This document shows, piece by piece, positions 6,268-12,890 of a DNA stretch of 15,371 nt; within the stretch, counting starts at the first letter, position 1; every line of letters starts with the position of its first letter. Made by a program: the position numbers and the translations under genes. Source of the stretch: JACDDK01 sp041747155 (GTDB lineage Bacteria > Actinomycetota > Rubrobacteria > Rubrobacterales > Rubrobacteraceae). The notes under the pieces were generated by a model. It ran no database searches. It was not told the DNA's origin and saw only the letters and a list, made by a program, of their open reading frames with translations. The DNA lies in assembly GCA_041747155.1 (NCBI GenBank), contig JBGTFQ010000206.1, forward strand, positions 1 through 15,371, written 5' to 3'.

Positions 6268-6594
6268 CTAATCGCTCTCGGTGGGTAGACCTGCGGACAT
6301 CCAGTCAGATTTTCCGCCTTCGTACTCGTAGACGTTTTTGTAGCCTCTGGCCGCCAGTTCACGGGCGACCCCTGTGGAGGAGTGTCAGGTTGGGGTTGAG
6401 CAGTATGTGACTACCTCGGCGCTTTTGTCTGGCAGAAGCTCAGGGATCAGGTCGAGGTCTTTCATCCTTATTGCCCCGGGCAAATGAGCCTTTCGGTAAG
6501 CATGCTCTCCGAGTATCTCCAGCAAGGTGAAGTCTTCGTTGCCGTCTATCTTCGACTTCAGTTCTTCCCGCGTGATGAGGCCGAAACCTTCCAT
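6268..6594 (-). CDS. Rhodanese-domain protein with predicted selenocysteine (in-frame UGA)
   Basis: The frame opens at ATG 6592-6594, with AGAGGAG 5 nt upstream, and meets TGA at 6385-6387 after 69 codons. It then continues in the same frame for 38 more sense codons to TAG at 6268-6270. Before the TGA the protein is a normal single-domain rhodanese: FTLLEILGEHAYRKAHLPGA, then VVTYCSTPT. After it comes the rest of the same domain: HSSTGVARELAARGYKNV, YEYEGGKSDW, then AGLP. The UGA is residue 70, five after the rhodanese Cys65. As I recall the family, relatives read Y-C-x4-C-x-x-S there, so UGA replaces the second Cys. A SECIS-like hairpin follows. Read with Sec the product is 108 residues, normal for the family. 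The likely activity is sulfur/selenium transfer or thiol redox in the cytoplasm. The alternative is a recent nonsense mutation. It is the last of six packed genes, 12 nt after the Ddn-like gene. Confidence 0.72.
6349..6370 (-). promoter_or_regulatory. Candidate bacterial SECIS element in the rhodanese mRNA
   Basis: On the minus strand GGTCGCC (6370-6364) pairs with GGCGGCC (6355-6349): 7 bp with one G-U. They enclose the loop CGTGAACT (6363-6356). The stem starts 14 nt and the loop 21 nt after the UGA. As I recall the bacterial SECIS rules, the loop should lie about 16-37 nt from UGA and have a G in its first two positions; both hold. The G-U dinucleotide in the loop resembles the SelB-contacting G-U of E. 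coli fdhF. Confidence 0.6.
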
Positions 6595-6606
6595 TAGATC
6601 TCCTCT

Positions 6607-7059
6607 CTAGCTGTCTACAGGGTGCAAGACTATCACTGGTATGTCGCGGTCGGTCGTGCGCTGGTAGCTCGCGTATCCCGAGTACATCTCGACGAGACTC
6701 GGCCACAGGCGGGCTTTCTCTTCGGGGCTGGCTCGTTCGGCTCGCACGGGGATCGTCCTCTCTCCTACTTCGATCTTGGACTCCGGGTTCGCTTCTAAGT
6801 TGAGGCACCAAGTGGGGTCTTTGGGAGTACCGCCGTTGGAGGCCACAATCACGTAGTCGTCGCCATCACGGAGATATAGCAACGGTGTCGTGCGGCGTTG
6901 GCCGGTCTTGCGTCCCGTGGTGATGAGGAGCAGGACTGGACCACCGGCGAGCGTGCCGCCGAACCGCCCGTTCGTGCGCCGAAAGACTGCGCTGTGTAAC
7001 GTCGTGGCTACTTTTTGGGCGGTGGCGATGGCGCGGTTGTAGGAACGACCACGAGTCAT
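6607..7059 (-). CDS. Ddn-like nitroreductase-family deazaflavin (F420)-dependent oxidoreductase
   Basis: This 150-residue split-barrel protein is of the F420H2-dependent quinone/nitro-reductase (Ddn, DUF385) type. The typical blocks are present in order: LLLITTGRKTGQRRTTPLLYL (43-63) for cofactor phosphate/tail contact, ASNGGTPKDPTW (73-84), NLEANP (87-92), and the C-terminal Tyr-rich segment MYSGYASYQRTTDRDIPV (125-141). Length and ending match full-length family members. These enzymes use reduced F420, or in some cases a flavin, to reduce quinones or nitro compounds, often as stress or drug defence. The ATG overlaps the stop of the upstream permease in an ATGA, implying translational coupling, and the rhodanese follows after 12 nt. 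Substrate and true cofactor cannot be read from the sequence. Confidence 0.88.
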   Translation of the reverse strand: MTRGRSYNRAIATAQKVATTLHSAVFRRTNGRFGGTLAGGPVLLLITTGRKTGQRRTTPLLYLRDGDDYVIVASNGGTPKDPTWCLNLEANPESKIEVGERTIPVRAERASPEEKARLWPSLVEMYSGYASYQRTTDRDIPVIVLHPVDS

Positions 7060-7823
7060 CCGCCGGCCTCTTCAGCGCGTCGTAGGCCGAACGCGGCCCA
7101 GAGGGCGAGCAGGATAACGAGCGCGAAGCTTATTGCGAAGGCCATGGCCACGTTCGATGGCTCACCAGCCAGGAAGCCTCGGGAGGATTCGAGGATTATG
7201 GTAAACGGGTTGAGTCGGGCTACCGTTTCGATCCAACCGGTCAGCAAACTCAGAGGGACGAAGACCGGCGCAAGGAAAAGAACCATGAAGATCGGCGTCC
7301 GAATAACCGGCCCGGCCTGTCCGGTGCGGAGCATCATCGCGATACCGGCTCCAAACAACGTGGCGGCAATATTCGCCAGCAACGCCAATGCCACAAGCCC
7401 GAAAAAGTCGAAGCCGCCGGTTATGGGCATCCCCGTGGCGAGGGCCAGCACCGTCACTAGAGCCCCGGTCATTGCAGCCCGGACGATGGACGCCATGGTG
7501 TAGCCCAGAATGATCCCATACCGATTAGGCGCGGCGAGCATCAGTCTGCGGGCAAACCCGTTCTCGAAGTCACTAGCAATGGAGAAGCCCGTGAACGCGC
7601 CACCCATCGTGACCGCCTGCAACAACGCCCACACATACTGAAAAGCTATATACCCGGCGGCGTAGTCAAAGCCGGGTATATCCCCCACTCGCGTCAGTCC
7701 ACCCGCGAAAGCTATAAAGAAGAATAACGGAAACAACGCCGGAGCAAGGAACGCCGGATTGGTGAAATATTTGTACGTCTGTCGTCCGGCGACGGCTCGG
7801 GCGACCCCGAAGAAGGATCTCAT
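7056..7823 (-). CDS. ABC-2 type transporter permease (DrrB-like), second subunit
   Basis: This is a 255-residue permease with about six membrane helices. An N-terminal amphipathic stretch (MRSFFGVARAVAGRQTYKYF) leads into the first helix (PALFPLFFFIAF). The middle has DFENGFARRLMLAAPNRYGIILG, the coupling-helix region of ABC-2 exporters. The ending LNPFTIILESSRGFLAGEPS is the usual N-P-x-x-x-x-x-E-x-x-R-G signature. A longer frame opens at 7898, but I chose the ATG at 7821-7823: it lies one base after the stop of the partner permease, has a GAGGGTGG Shine-Dalgarno 6 nt upstream, and the extra residues are the overlap with the neighbour. With the 7825-8601 protein it probably forms a heterodimeric membrane channel. 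Confidence 0.9.
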   Translation of the reverse strand: MRSFFGVARAVAGRQTYKYFTNPAFLAPALFPLFFFIAFAGGLTRVGDIPGFDYAAGYIAFQYVWALLQAVTMGGAFTGFSIASDFENGFARRLMLAAPNRYGIILGYTMASIVRAAMTGALVTVLALATGMPITGGFDFFGLVALALLANIAATLFGAGIAMMLRTGQAGPVIRTPIFMVLFLAPVFVPLSLLTGWIETVARLNPFTIILESSRGFLAGEPSNVAMAFAISFALVILLALWAAFGLRRAEEAGG

Positions 7824-7824
7824 A

Positions 7825-8601
7825 CTAAGCCACCCTCGTTCGCATGGAGGCTGCTGCGCCGCCAATGGAGAGAACCATAATGGAGATACCGACTCCAAAG
7901 CAGACCAGCAACGCTTGCGCGTCCCAGCCGGTTATTACGAGGCTGCGGATACCTTCGACTAGGTAGCTGATCGGGTTGACCGTCGCAATGAATCGGAACC
8001 AATCCTGCTCTATGAGGGGTCGCGGAAGGTTGATGGAAGACATGAAGATCAGGACGAAGAACAACGGAAACGCACTCTCCACCGCCTCTACGGAACCAGT
8101 CCGGATCGCAAGTATCGCCCCCAATCCACCGAACGCCAGAGCCACCAGCACCGTGAGCAACACTAGGAGCAGCATCCCCAGGAACCCGCTGCTAATGTTC
8201 ACGCCCAGGATGAGTCCGAACGCCAGGAAGACCACGCCCTGAATCAATCCGAGCGCTACGACCCCGGCGAGCATTCCGGTGAGGAGTGCAGCAGGTCGCA
8301 TAGGTGTAAGGGAGAGGCGGTCGAAGAAGCCTGTTTCTATATCGCGAGCGAGATCGCTGCCCGCCGTGATCGCCCCAAACAACGCAGCCTGAACCAGCGG
8401 AAACGCGAACGCGAAATCCAAGTACGGAACATCCGGAAAACCCGGTATCTTCGTAGCGGCATTGAGACCACTTGAGTTTATGGAAAAGAACATCATTGGG
8501 AAGAGCAATGCCGAGACTATTACCGCCGGCTGGCGCAGAGTGCGTACTGTCGAGCGCCGAGCGAGCGACATTACCTGAGTTATGAATGAAGCTCCCCTCA
8601 T
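7825..8601 (-). CDS. ABC-2 type transporter permease (DrrB-like), first subunit
   Basis: This 258-residue integral membrane protein has about six helices and the daunorubicin-exporter permease pattern: an N-terminal TLRQPAVIVSALLFPMMFF segment, SDLARDIETGFFDRLSLTPM as the cytoplasmic coupling region, and the closing VNPISYLVEGIRSLVITGW block. Its ATG overlaps the ATPase stop (ATGA), and its own stop is one base before the next permease start, so the three exporter genes are translationally coupled. DrrB-type permeases pair with DrrA-type ATPases to export hydrophobic compounds or lipids. The substrate is unknown. Having two different permeases rather than one suggests a heterodimer. Confidence 0.92.
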   Translation of the reverse strand: MRGASFITQVMSLARRSTVRTLRQPAVIVSALLFPMMFFSINSSGLNAATKIPGFPDVPYLDFAFAFPLVQAALFGAITAGSDLARDIETGFFDRLSLTPMRPAALLTGMLAGVVALGLIQGVVFLAFGLILGVNISSGFLGMLLLVLLTVLVALAFGGLGAILAIRTGSVEAVESAFPLFFVLIFMSSINLPRPLIEQDWFRFIATVNPISYLVEGIRSLVITGWDAQALLVCFGVGISIMVLSIGGAAASMRTRVA

Positions 8602-9584
8602 GTCTGAGCTTCCTCGGCTTCGGCGGACTCGTCGTCCGAGCCCTCCAGGGAACGGCCAGTCTTCTCCAAGAACACGTCGTCGAGACTCGGCTCTTCGAGA
8701 CGCAGGTTGGAGACTTTGAGGTTCTCCCCGTCGAGGGCTCGGACGACATCGGCTAGGCCGGAAGCGCCGCCGGAGAGCCGGACGGCGACGGTTTCGGGTT
8801 GGGTTGGGATCTCCTCTCCGAACCGCCTGAAGACTTTCGCCACCTCGTCACGCTCGGAGCGGTTAGCGGGCGTAGCCTCTACGCTGGGACGCCCGATCTC
8901 AGCCTTCAAAGCCTCGGGCGTGTCTTCCGCCACGATCTTCCCAGCATCAATGATTCCCACTCGGTCAGCCAGAACGTCGGCCTCTTCGAGATACTGCGTG
9001 GTCAGAAATACCGTCACGCCTTCATCCCGCGCTAACCGGCTAACTTCCGTCCACAAAGCCGAACGACTCTGCGGGTCTAGTCCCGTCGTCGGTTCATCCA
9101 GAAACAGTATTCGCGGCTCATGAACGAGCGCGAGCGCAAGGTCCAACCGGCGTTTCATGCCCCCGGAGTATCCACGCACCCGACGGTCGGCGGCCAATTC
9201 CAGACCGACTCGCTCCAGCAGCGCGTCGCCCCGTTTTTTGCGCTCTTTGCGCGGCAACCCGTGCAACGCGGCCTGAAGATTCAGATGCTCGCGGCCTGTC
9301 AGGAACGGGTCCAACGCAGCCTCTTGAAGCGCCGCGCCGATAGACTGGCGCACTTTTGGCCCGTCCTTCACGATGTCGTAGCCTGCGACCCGCGCCGTGC
9401 CGCTCGTCGGGGGCAGAAGCGTCGTCAGCATCAGGACAGTGGTGGATTTGCCCGCTCCATTAGGGCCTAGGAACCCGTAGACTTCGCCCGGCTCCACGTT
9501 GATGTCTATGCCATCAACGGCTTTCGGCCCCTTCTTGAACTGGCGGACGAGGTTCTCGACCTCGATGCCCCGTTCTGCGGCCAC
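8598..9584 (-). CDS. ABC transporter ATP-binding protein (DrrA-like)
   Basis: This is a 328-residue nucleotide-binding domain. Walker A GPNGAGKST is at 40-48, the Q-loop Gln at 87, the signature YSGGMKRRLDLA at 139-150, and Walker B ILFLDEP (159-165) with D-loop GLDPQSR. The switch position is Gln197 in FLTTQYLEEAD rather than His, which is usual in DrrA-type drug exporters. After about residue 230 there is a C-terminal regulatory region (RPSVEATPAN to EPSLDDVFLEKTGR) typical of the DrrA/CcmA class. The start is GTG at 9582-9584, chosen because AGGTGA lies 7 nt upstream; it overlaps the SDR stop by one base (TAGTG). The stop overlaps the first permease. It powers the two-permease exporter encoded next. 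Confidence 0.95.
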   Translation of the reverse strand: MAAERGIEVENLVRQFKKGPKAVDGIDINVEPGEVYGFLGPNGAGKSTTVLMLTTLLPPTSGTARVAGYDIVKDGPKVRQSIGAALQEAALDPFLTGREHLNLQAALHGLPRKERKKRGDALLERVGLELAADRRVRGYSGGMKRRLDLALALVHEPRILFLDEPTTGLDPQSRSALWTEVSRLARDEGVTVFLTTQYLEEADVLADRVGIIDAGKIVAEDTPEALKAEIGRPSVEATPANRSERDEVAKVFRRFGEEIPTQPETVAVRLSGGASGLADVVRALDGENLKVSNLRLEEPSLDDVFLEKTGRSLEGSDDESAEAEEAQT

Positions 9585-10450
9585 TAGGCGGTCACCTGAA
9601 GGTTTGTCAGCTCCGCGCTTTGGGTCCAGAGTTTCTCCAGGGCGACGGGGTCGTTGGCCAGTTTGGACGGAGATATTTCTTTACGGTCTGCGAAGTATTT
9701 GCCGGTTACGCCTTCCACCGCTGGGTCAGATGCAAGCCAGATCAAGGTCTCCGCACCTTGCTCTGGACTTCGCATGAATGGCTTGAATACCCGGAATAGC
9801 AACGTCAACGGGCCGGTGTTCTTCCCTCCAAAGTTGGTGTTGACCGCACCAGGATGCATACAGTTGGCCGTTACGCCTGTGCCAGTCAACCGCGAGGCTA
9901 GGCTGCGAGTGAACATGGCATTGGCAAGCTTCGTCATGCCGTAGACCGCCATCCCCCCGTACTTACGTTTAGATTGAAGATCCTCCAGGTCCATCTTCCC
10001 CCACCGCTGCGCCTCGGACGAAACCGTGACGATCCGGGCCGGCGCGCTCTCTTTGAGCTTGTCCAGCAACAAGTTAGTAAGCAAGAACGGCGCGAGATGA
10101 TTGGTGGCGAAGGTCGTCTCCAGGCCATCCGGCGTCTCAGTACGCTTGCTGGCGACGATCCCAGCGTTGTTGACCAGCACATCCAACCTGTCGTGGCTCT
10201 CCAAAAATTCTTCCGCGAGACGCCGAACTTCCGCCTGAACGGAGAGGTCCGCGAGCATCAACTCGACGGACTCGTTGCCGCTAGCCTTCTTTATCTCTTC
10301 GACTGCGGCTTTACCACGCTCGGCGTTTCGCCCGGTCACTACGACCCGCGCTCCCATAGCGGCCAACGCTACGGCTGTCGCCTTGCCGATACCCGATGTT
10401 CCGCCGGTTATTAAAACCGTCTTATTATCCATTCCGCCTGATCTTTCCAC
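9584..10450 (-). CDS. Short-chain dehydrogenase/reductase (retinol-dehydrogenase-like)
   Basis: This 288-residue classical SDR has TGGTSGIG (15-22) for the dinucleotide, Arg41 in VVVTGRN, which favours NADP(H), and NNAG (94-97). The active site comprises Asn117, Ser144/145 and Y170-G-M-T-K174. The stretch ETPDGLETTFATNHLAPFLL and the ending with WTQSAEL resemble the retinol dehydrogenase 11-14-like branch common in bacteria, whose substrates are usually unknown aldehydes or alcohols. The start is GTG at 10448-10450 with AAGGAG 4 nt upstream; an ATG at 10430-10432 (residue 7) is possible but has a poorer site. A promoter lies just upstream, making this the first gene of the operon that continues with the exporter, the Ddn-like enzyme and the rhodanese. 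Confidence 0.92.
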   Translation of the reverse strand: MERSGGMDNKTVLITGGTSGIGKATAVALAAMGARVVVTGRNAERGKAAVEEIKKASGNESVELMLADLSVQAEVRRLAEEFLESHDRLDVLVNNAGIVASKRTETPDGLETTFATNHLAPFLLTNLLLDKLKESAPARIVTVSSEAQRWGKMDLEDLQSKRKYGGMAVYGMTKLANAMFTRSLASRLTGTGVTANCMHPGAVNTNFGGKNTGPLTLLFRVFKPFMRSPEQGAETLIWLASDPAVEGVTGKYFADRKEISPSKLANDPVALEKLWTQSAELTNLQVTA

Positions 10451-10483
10451 GCCGCTCCTTCATATCTGCGAATTTCGAGGGTT

Positions 10484-10512
10484 AGTGTAAGCCTATACCG
10501 CCCGCGTCCCAA
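10484..10512 (-). promoter_or_regulatory. Predicted promoter of the SDR-exporter-rhodanese operon
   Basis: Minus-strand TTGGGA (10512-10507) and TACACT (10489-10484) are separated by exactly 17 bp, each matching 4 of 6 sigma-70 consensus bases. The predicted transcript start is near 10477, giving a leader of about 27 nt before the GTG of the SDR gene. Confidence 0.55.
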
Positions 10513-10562
10513 CCAAAGTGCTTTGTCTCGCAACCCGGAGTCAGCCGTGCCGCTAGAGATCT

Positions 10563-10994
10563 CTAGACTTGTCTTGGAGCCAGTGTCGTCAGCGCCCAGA
10601 TGATGATCGCCGCCGCCACGACGTGCATTATTAGGAGGGTCAGGATCATGGCCGCCGGAGCCCCCGGTATCGTGAACGGCGTGATGAAGGAGAGAACCAA
10701 CAACACCACCGCCACGACCCGAAATATGCCAATGGGCCGTCGAGTGAATCGTACAAGCAGAACCAGGAAGACCGCCGCGACAATCGCGGGCATGATAGAA
10801 GAGAGAATCACGGGCAGCAAGGTGATTGGGGCTCCCCCAGAAACCGCCACATTGTCCGGCATAGCTCCAACCGCCGCAGCCAACAGATATACCACCCCAT
10901 TAGCCACCGCCGCCAACACACCCGCTATCGCCCCAAACGTTACCAACCTTCCAAACGAAACCCGTCCCGTACCTCTACTTACTCCCGACGACAT
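10563..10994 (-). CDS. DUF6069-like four-helix membrane protein
   Basis: This is a 143-residue membrane protein with four helices and little else: roughly LVTFGAIAGVLAAVANGVVY, then PVILSSIMPAIVAAVFLVLL, then VVAVVLLVLSF and ILTLLIMHVVAAAIIIWAL. The P-x-x-x-A-x-x-F-L-x-L-L-x-R and L-x-x-M-H-x-V-A-A blocks resemble the actinobacterial DUF6069 group, which has no known function. An upstream extension to 11039 is open, but I chose the ATG at 10992-10994 because GGAGG sits 6 nt before it and the extension would run through the promoter. It is divergent from the MarR gene and shares its regulatory region, so it is the obvious candidate target of that regulator. The SDR operon begins 112 nt downstream with its own promoter. 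Confidence 0.75.
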   Translation of the reverse strand: MSSGVSRGTGRVSFGRLVTFGAIAGVLAAVANGVVYLLAAAVGAMPDNVAVSGGAPITLLPVILSSIMPAIVAAVFLVLLVRFTRRPIGIFRVVAVVLLVLSFITPFTIPGAPAAMILTLLIMHVVAAAIIIWALTTLAPRQV

Positions 10995-11012
10995 CCAATA
11001 CCTCCAAACTGA

Positions 11013-11024
11013 TGTATATATACA
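11013..11024. promoter_or_regulatory. Perfect 12-bp palindrome in the marR/DUF6069-like intergenic region
   Basis: TGTATATATACA is its own reverse complement. It abuts the predicted -10 and transcript start of the minus-strand promoter, where a bound repressor would block transcription. A binding role is inferred; AT-rich promoter DNA can produce such runs by chance. Confidence 0.3.
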
Positions 11025-11052
11025 CATTAACATTGACAACTATATCCGTCAA
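11024..11052 (-). promoter_or_regulatory. Candidate promoter of the DUF6069-like gene
   Basis: Minus-strand TTGACG (11052-11047) is followed after 17 bp by TAATGT (11029-11024). The -35 is good (5 of 6), the -10 weak (3 of 6). The predicted leader is about 23 nt, leaving room for the GGAGG ribosome site. The -35 overlaps the right arm of the TTGAC-n10-GTCAA inverted repeat. Confidence 0.4.
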
Positions 11053-11061
11053 CATTACGAT
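11033..11061 (+). promoter_or_regulatory. Promoter of the marR-type gene, with overlapping inverted-repeat operator
   Basis: TTGACA (11033-11038, perfect -35) and TACGAT (11056-11061, 4 of 6) are spaced by 17 bp. The -35 is the left arm of an inverted repeat TTGAC-n10-GTCAA (11033-11052). Its outer flanks extend the symmetry imperfectly to 9 bp per arm. AACATT also recurs directly at 11029 and 11051, 22 bp apart. This is the layout expected for an autoregulating MarR repressor. Confidence 0.6.
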
Positions 11062-11081
11062 GTCTTTACAATGGTCTACAT

Positions 11082-11558
11082 GTGGAGAAAATTTTGGATA
11101 CGGTAGGCGGCAAAACGACGGTCGAGGATTCTGCCTTACGGTTGGTAGAGGAGTTCGCAGCGTTTGGTCCGGCGTATATGAAGTGGGCCAAGTCCCGGAT
11201 GCGGGAGGACGGGCCGAGTTATGCTCGGATGCGGTTGATGGGTTCGTTGCGGTGTAAGGGACCCCAGATCATGTCGAGCATCAGCACCGAGTTGGGCGTG
11301 ACCCGACGTAACGTGACGGCGCTAGTGGATGCTCTGCAAGAGGAAGGGTTGGTCTGTAGAAAGTCCCATCCGACAGATCGGCGGGCGACCGTTATAGAGA
11401 TGACCGAACGGGGTGCGGAGAAGATGGACGAAATGTACGACGAGCATCGAGCCCGTATATCCGAGATCTTCGAGGGTGTGAGCGAGGAGGATCGAGCATC
11501 GTTAATCCGCATTCTCGGTACTCTACGCAGGACGCTGCGCGAGCACCATACCTGCTAA
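11082..11558 (+). CDS. MarR-family transcriptional regulator
   Basis: This is a 158-residue winged helix-turn-helix protein. Helices for dimerisation occupy both ends. The DNA-binding core is SSISTELGVTRRNVTALVDALQ (65-86), recognition helix about 74-88. The wing carries the conserved Asp-Arg-Arg in SHPTDRRATVIEMTERG (95-111). MarR dimers bind near-palindromic operators and usually release DNA when they bind phenolic compounds or are oxidised. The frame starts at GTG 11082, only about 14 nt from the predicted transcript start and without a Shine-Dalgarno. A TTG at 11094 has GGAG six bases before it and may be the real start (154 residues). The gene faces away from the DUF6069-like gene across a shared operator, so it probably controls that gene and itself. 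Confidence 0.92.
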   Translation: MEKILDTVGGKTTVEDSALRLVEEFAAFGPAYMKWAKSRMREDGPSYARMRLMGSLRCKGPQIMSSISTELGVTRRNVTALVDALQEEGLVCRKSHPTDRRATVIEMTERGAEKMDEMYDEHRARISEIFEGVSEEDRASLIRILGTLRRTLREHHTC

Positions 11559-11597
11559 ATCCGGCCCCTGTTGTTGCGTATGCTGGATGTTCTCTAT

Positions 11598-11622
11598 GAG
11601 AGCGGTGCGGTCCTCCGCTCTC
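11598..11622. terminator. Hairpin between convergent genes, possible terminator
   Basis: GAGAGCGG (11598-11605) pairs perfectly with CCGCTCTC (11615-11622) around a 9-nt loop, 40 nt after the MarR stop and before the convergent DUF4349 stop. There is no T-run on either side, so it is not a standard intrinsic terminator. It could end transcripts weakly or protect 3' ends. Confidence 0.3.
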
Positions 11623-11712
11623 GCCCCCCTCCTTCACAGTGCCGGTCGTTGCACGTCTCCACCTCTGAAGAAGTCATCGGACGGGACGTTGGAAAAGTTT
11701 AGCCGAGCGTGT

Positions 11713-12708
11713 TCAGGTGGTCTCCGGTGGCTGCGGAACCGGTTGAGAGTGACGCTTCCACAAGACGGCGGCGATTATCAGGATGGGAACCCAGATCCAA
11801 GCAAAGACCAGCACCGATATGAGCGCGGTCGCCGCAGCCTGCAATACCACGAGAGAAGCGTCCCAAGCCTCGGACACTACGAGGGTGGGCCGCCAGTCAG
11901 GCTCCGGCTTTCCGGCAGCCGGGACGGGATTGATGTCTACGGAAATCTGGGAGAAATCGGTGCGACTTTCGAGAAACTTCATGCGGCCCTGGACCTGCTC
12001 GATCTGGCCTCGCACGTTGGCGAGTTCGCGTTCGACAATAAGCGTATCTTCTACACTCTCGGCCCGTTCGTAGAGCTTTAATAGACTCCCTTCGGCGGCG
12101 AGAAGATTGCGCTCGCGGGATTCTAGGTCCACAAACTCTTCCGTCACGTCCTGGCCGGAGATGGAATCCTTCGTGACTTTGCCGGGAAGACCGCGCAGAT
12201 CTTCGAGGGCGTTCTCGAAGTCTTGGGCTGGTACCGAGATAACGAGCGTCGCGTAAGTGTCTTTGCCCCGCTCGTCCACCCTGGAGTTCAGGACACTGCC
12301 ACCGACATTCGAAGCGACCTCCTGGACACTCTCGGCGCTGCCGCGCACATTCTCCGCCTGAAAGCCAATCTTGGCGGACTTGATGATCCGGCGGTCAAAA
12401 TCCTGCGGCAGCGCCGCCTCGCCCCCGGCACTCTCCGCCAGATCCCCACCATCCGACGACTGAGCTATCTCTTCGCCAGAACTCCCCGCGCTCTCCGCCA
12501 GCGAACCTGACCCACTGGCTCCTTCCTCCATCATCTGATCTTCCACCATCTTCTCACCGGATTCTCCCCCGCCTTCCTTCACTTCAGAATCCGCGCCTCC
12601 TCCACTTCCAGCGTCTCCCGCGCCACCCCCACCGCAAGCCGCGAGAGCGAGCACCAGACACAGAATTCCGCCCAACATCCACAATATCCGAAGCCGAGAA
12701 ATCAACAT
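11713..12708 (-). CDS. DUF4349-domain lipoprotein
   Basis: This 331-residue envelope protein has a type II signal peptide ending in the lipobox L-A-A-C with Cys25. Next comes a Gly/Ser/Glu-rich spacer (26-105) with two copies of LAESAG (70-75 and 90-95). The DUF4349 domain runs about 106-262: RRIIKSAKIGFQAENV, GGSVLNSRV, TLVISVPAQDFENAL, a helical coiled-coil-like stretch at about 195-247, then SQISVDINP. A C-terminal membrane helix lies about 288-316, followed by KRHSQPVPQPP. It is therefore held in the membrane at both ends, with the domain outside. The function is unknown; relatives are common in actinobacteria and Firmicutes and some are suspected surface sensors. The ATG at 12706-12708 has AGAGGA 8 nt upstream. 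It converges with the MarR gene and is divergent from the HIT gene. Confidence 0.88.
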   Translation of the reverse strand: MLISRLRILWMLGGILCLVLALAACGGGGAGDAGSGGGADSEVKEGGGESGEKMVEDQMMEEGASGSGSLAESAGSSGEEIAQSSDGGDLAESAGGEAALPQDFDRRIIKSAKIGFQAENVRGSAESVQEVASNVGGSVLNSRVDERGKDTYATLVISVPAQDFENALEDLRGLPGKVTKDSISGQDVTEEFVDLESRERNLLAAEGSLLKLYERAESVEDTLIVERELANVRGQIEQVQGRMKFLESRTDFSQISVDINPVPAAGKPEPDWRPTLVVSEAWDASLVVLQAAATALISVLVFAWIWVPILIIAAVLWKRHSQPVPQPPETT

Positions 12709-12884
12709 TGCATACGTCCTCTCCGCGACCCCGGAGGCCGCAACAATCGCCGAAACTCTCTACAACCCGTATACAAGGCTCACGAGCTTTTGGTTCCACG
12801 GCGTGCTTCGAGGAGCCGGATATCCGTTTCTCAACGGGACTTTGAGAAGATAATTTCTGGAGAAGCGCACAGCCGATGAAGCCC

Positions 12885-12890
12885 TATAAT
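12885..12890 (+). promoter_or_regulatory. Consensus -10 box upstream of the HIT/GalT-like gene
   Basis: A perfect TATAAT lies 69 nt before the ATG, predicting a leader of about 60 nt. No good -35 stands 16-18 nt upstream. The rest of the 250-nt divergent gap (12709-12959) holds a TCTCAA/TTGAGA mini-hairpin near 12831-12847 and no gene I can support. Confidence 0.4.

Noticed and set aside
6385..6594. Reading the rhodanese as a complete 69-residue protein ending at the UGA
   Set aside because: The stop would cut the domain right after its active-site Cys, and the missing half follows in frame without damage. A plain nonsense mutation stays possible but explains neither the hairpin nor the intact downstream frame.
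7824..7898. N-terminal extension of the second permease
   Set aside because: The extra 25 residues are the out-of-frame overlap with the first permease; the ATG at 7821-7823 has the ribosome site and gives the normal permease amino terminus.
10553..10566. Perfect 14-bp palindrome CTAGAGATCTCTAG over the DUF6069-like stop codon
   Set aside because: It has no loop and no T-run, so it is not a terminator, and a lone short palindrome at a stop codon (CTAG) can easily be chance. It could be an operator but nothing supports that.
10995..11039. N-terminal extension of the DUF6069-like protein
   Set aside because: It would be translated from promoter and operator DNA; the ATG at 10992-10994 has a strong GGAGG site.
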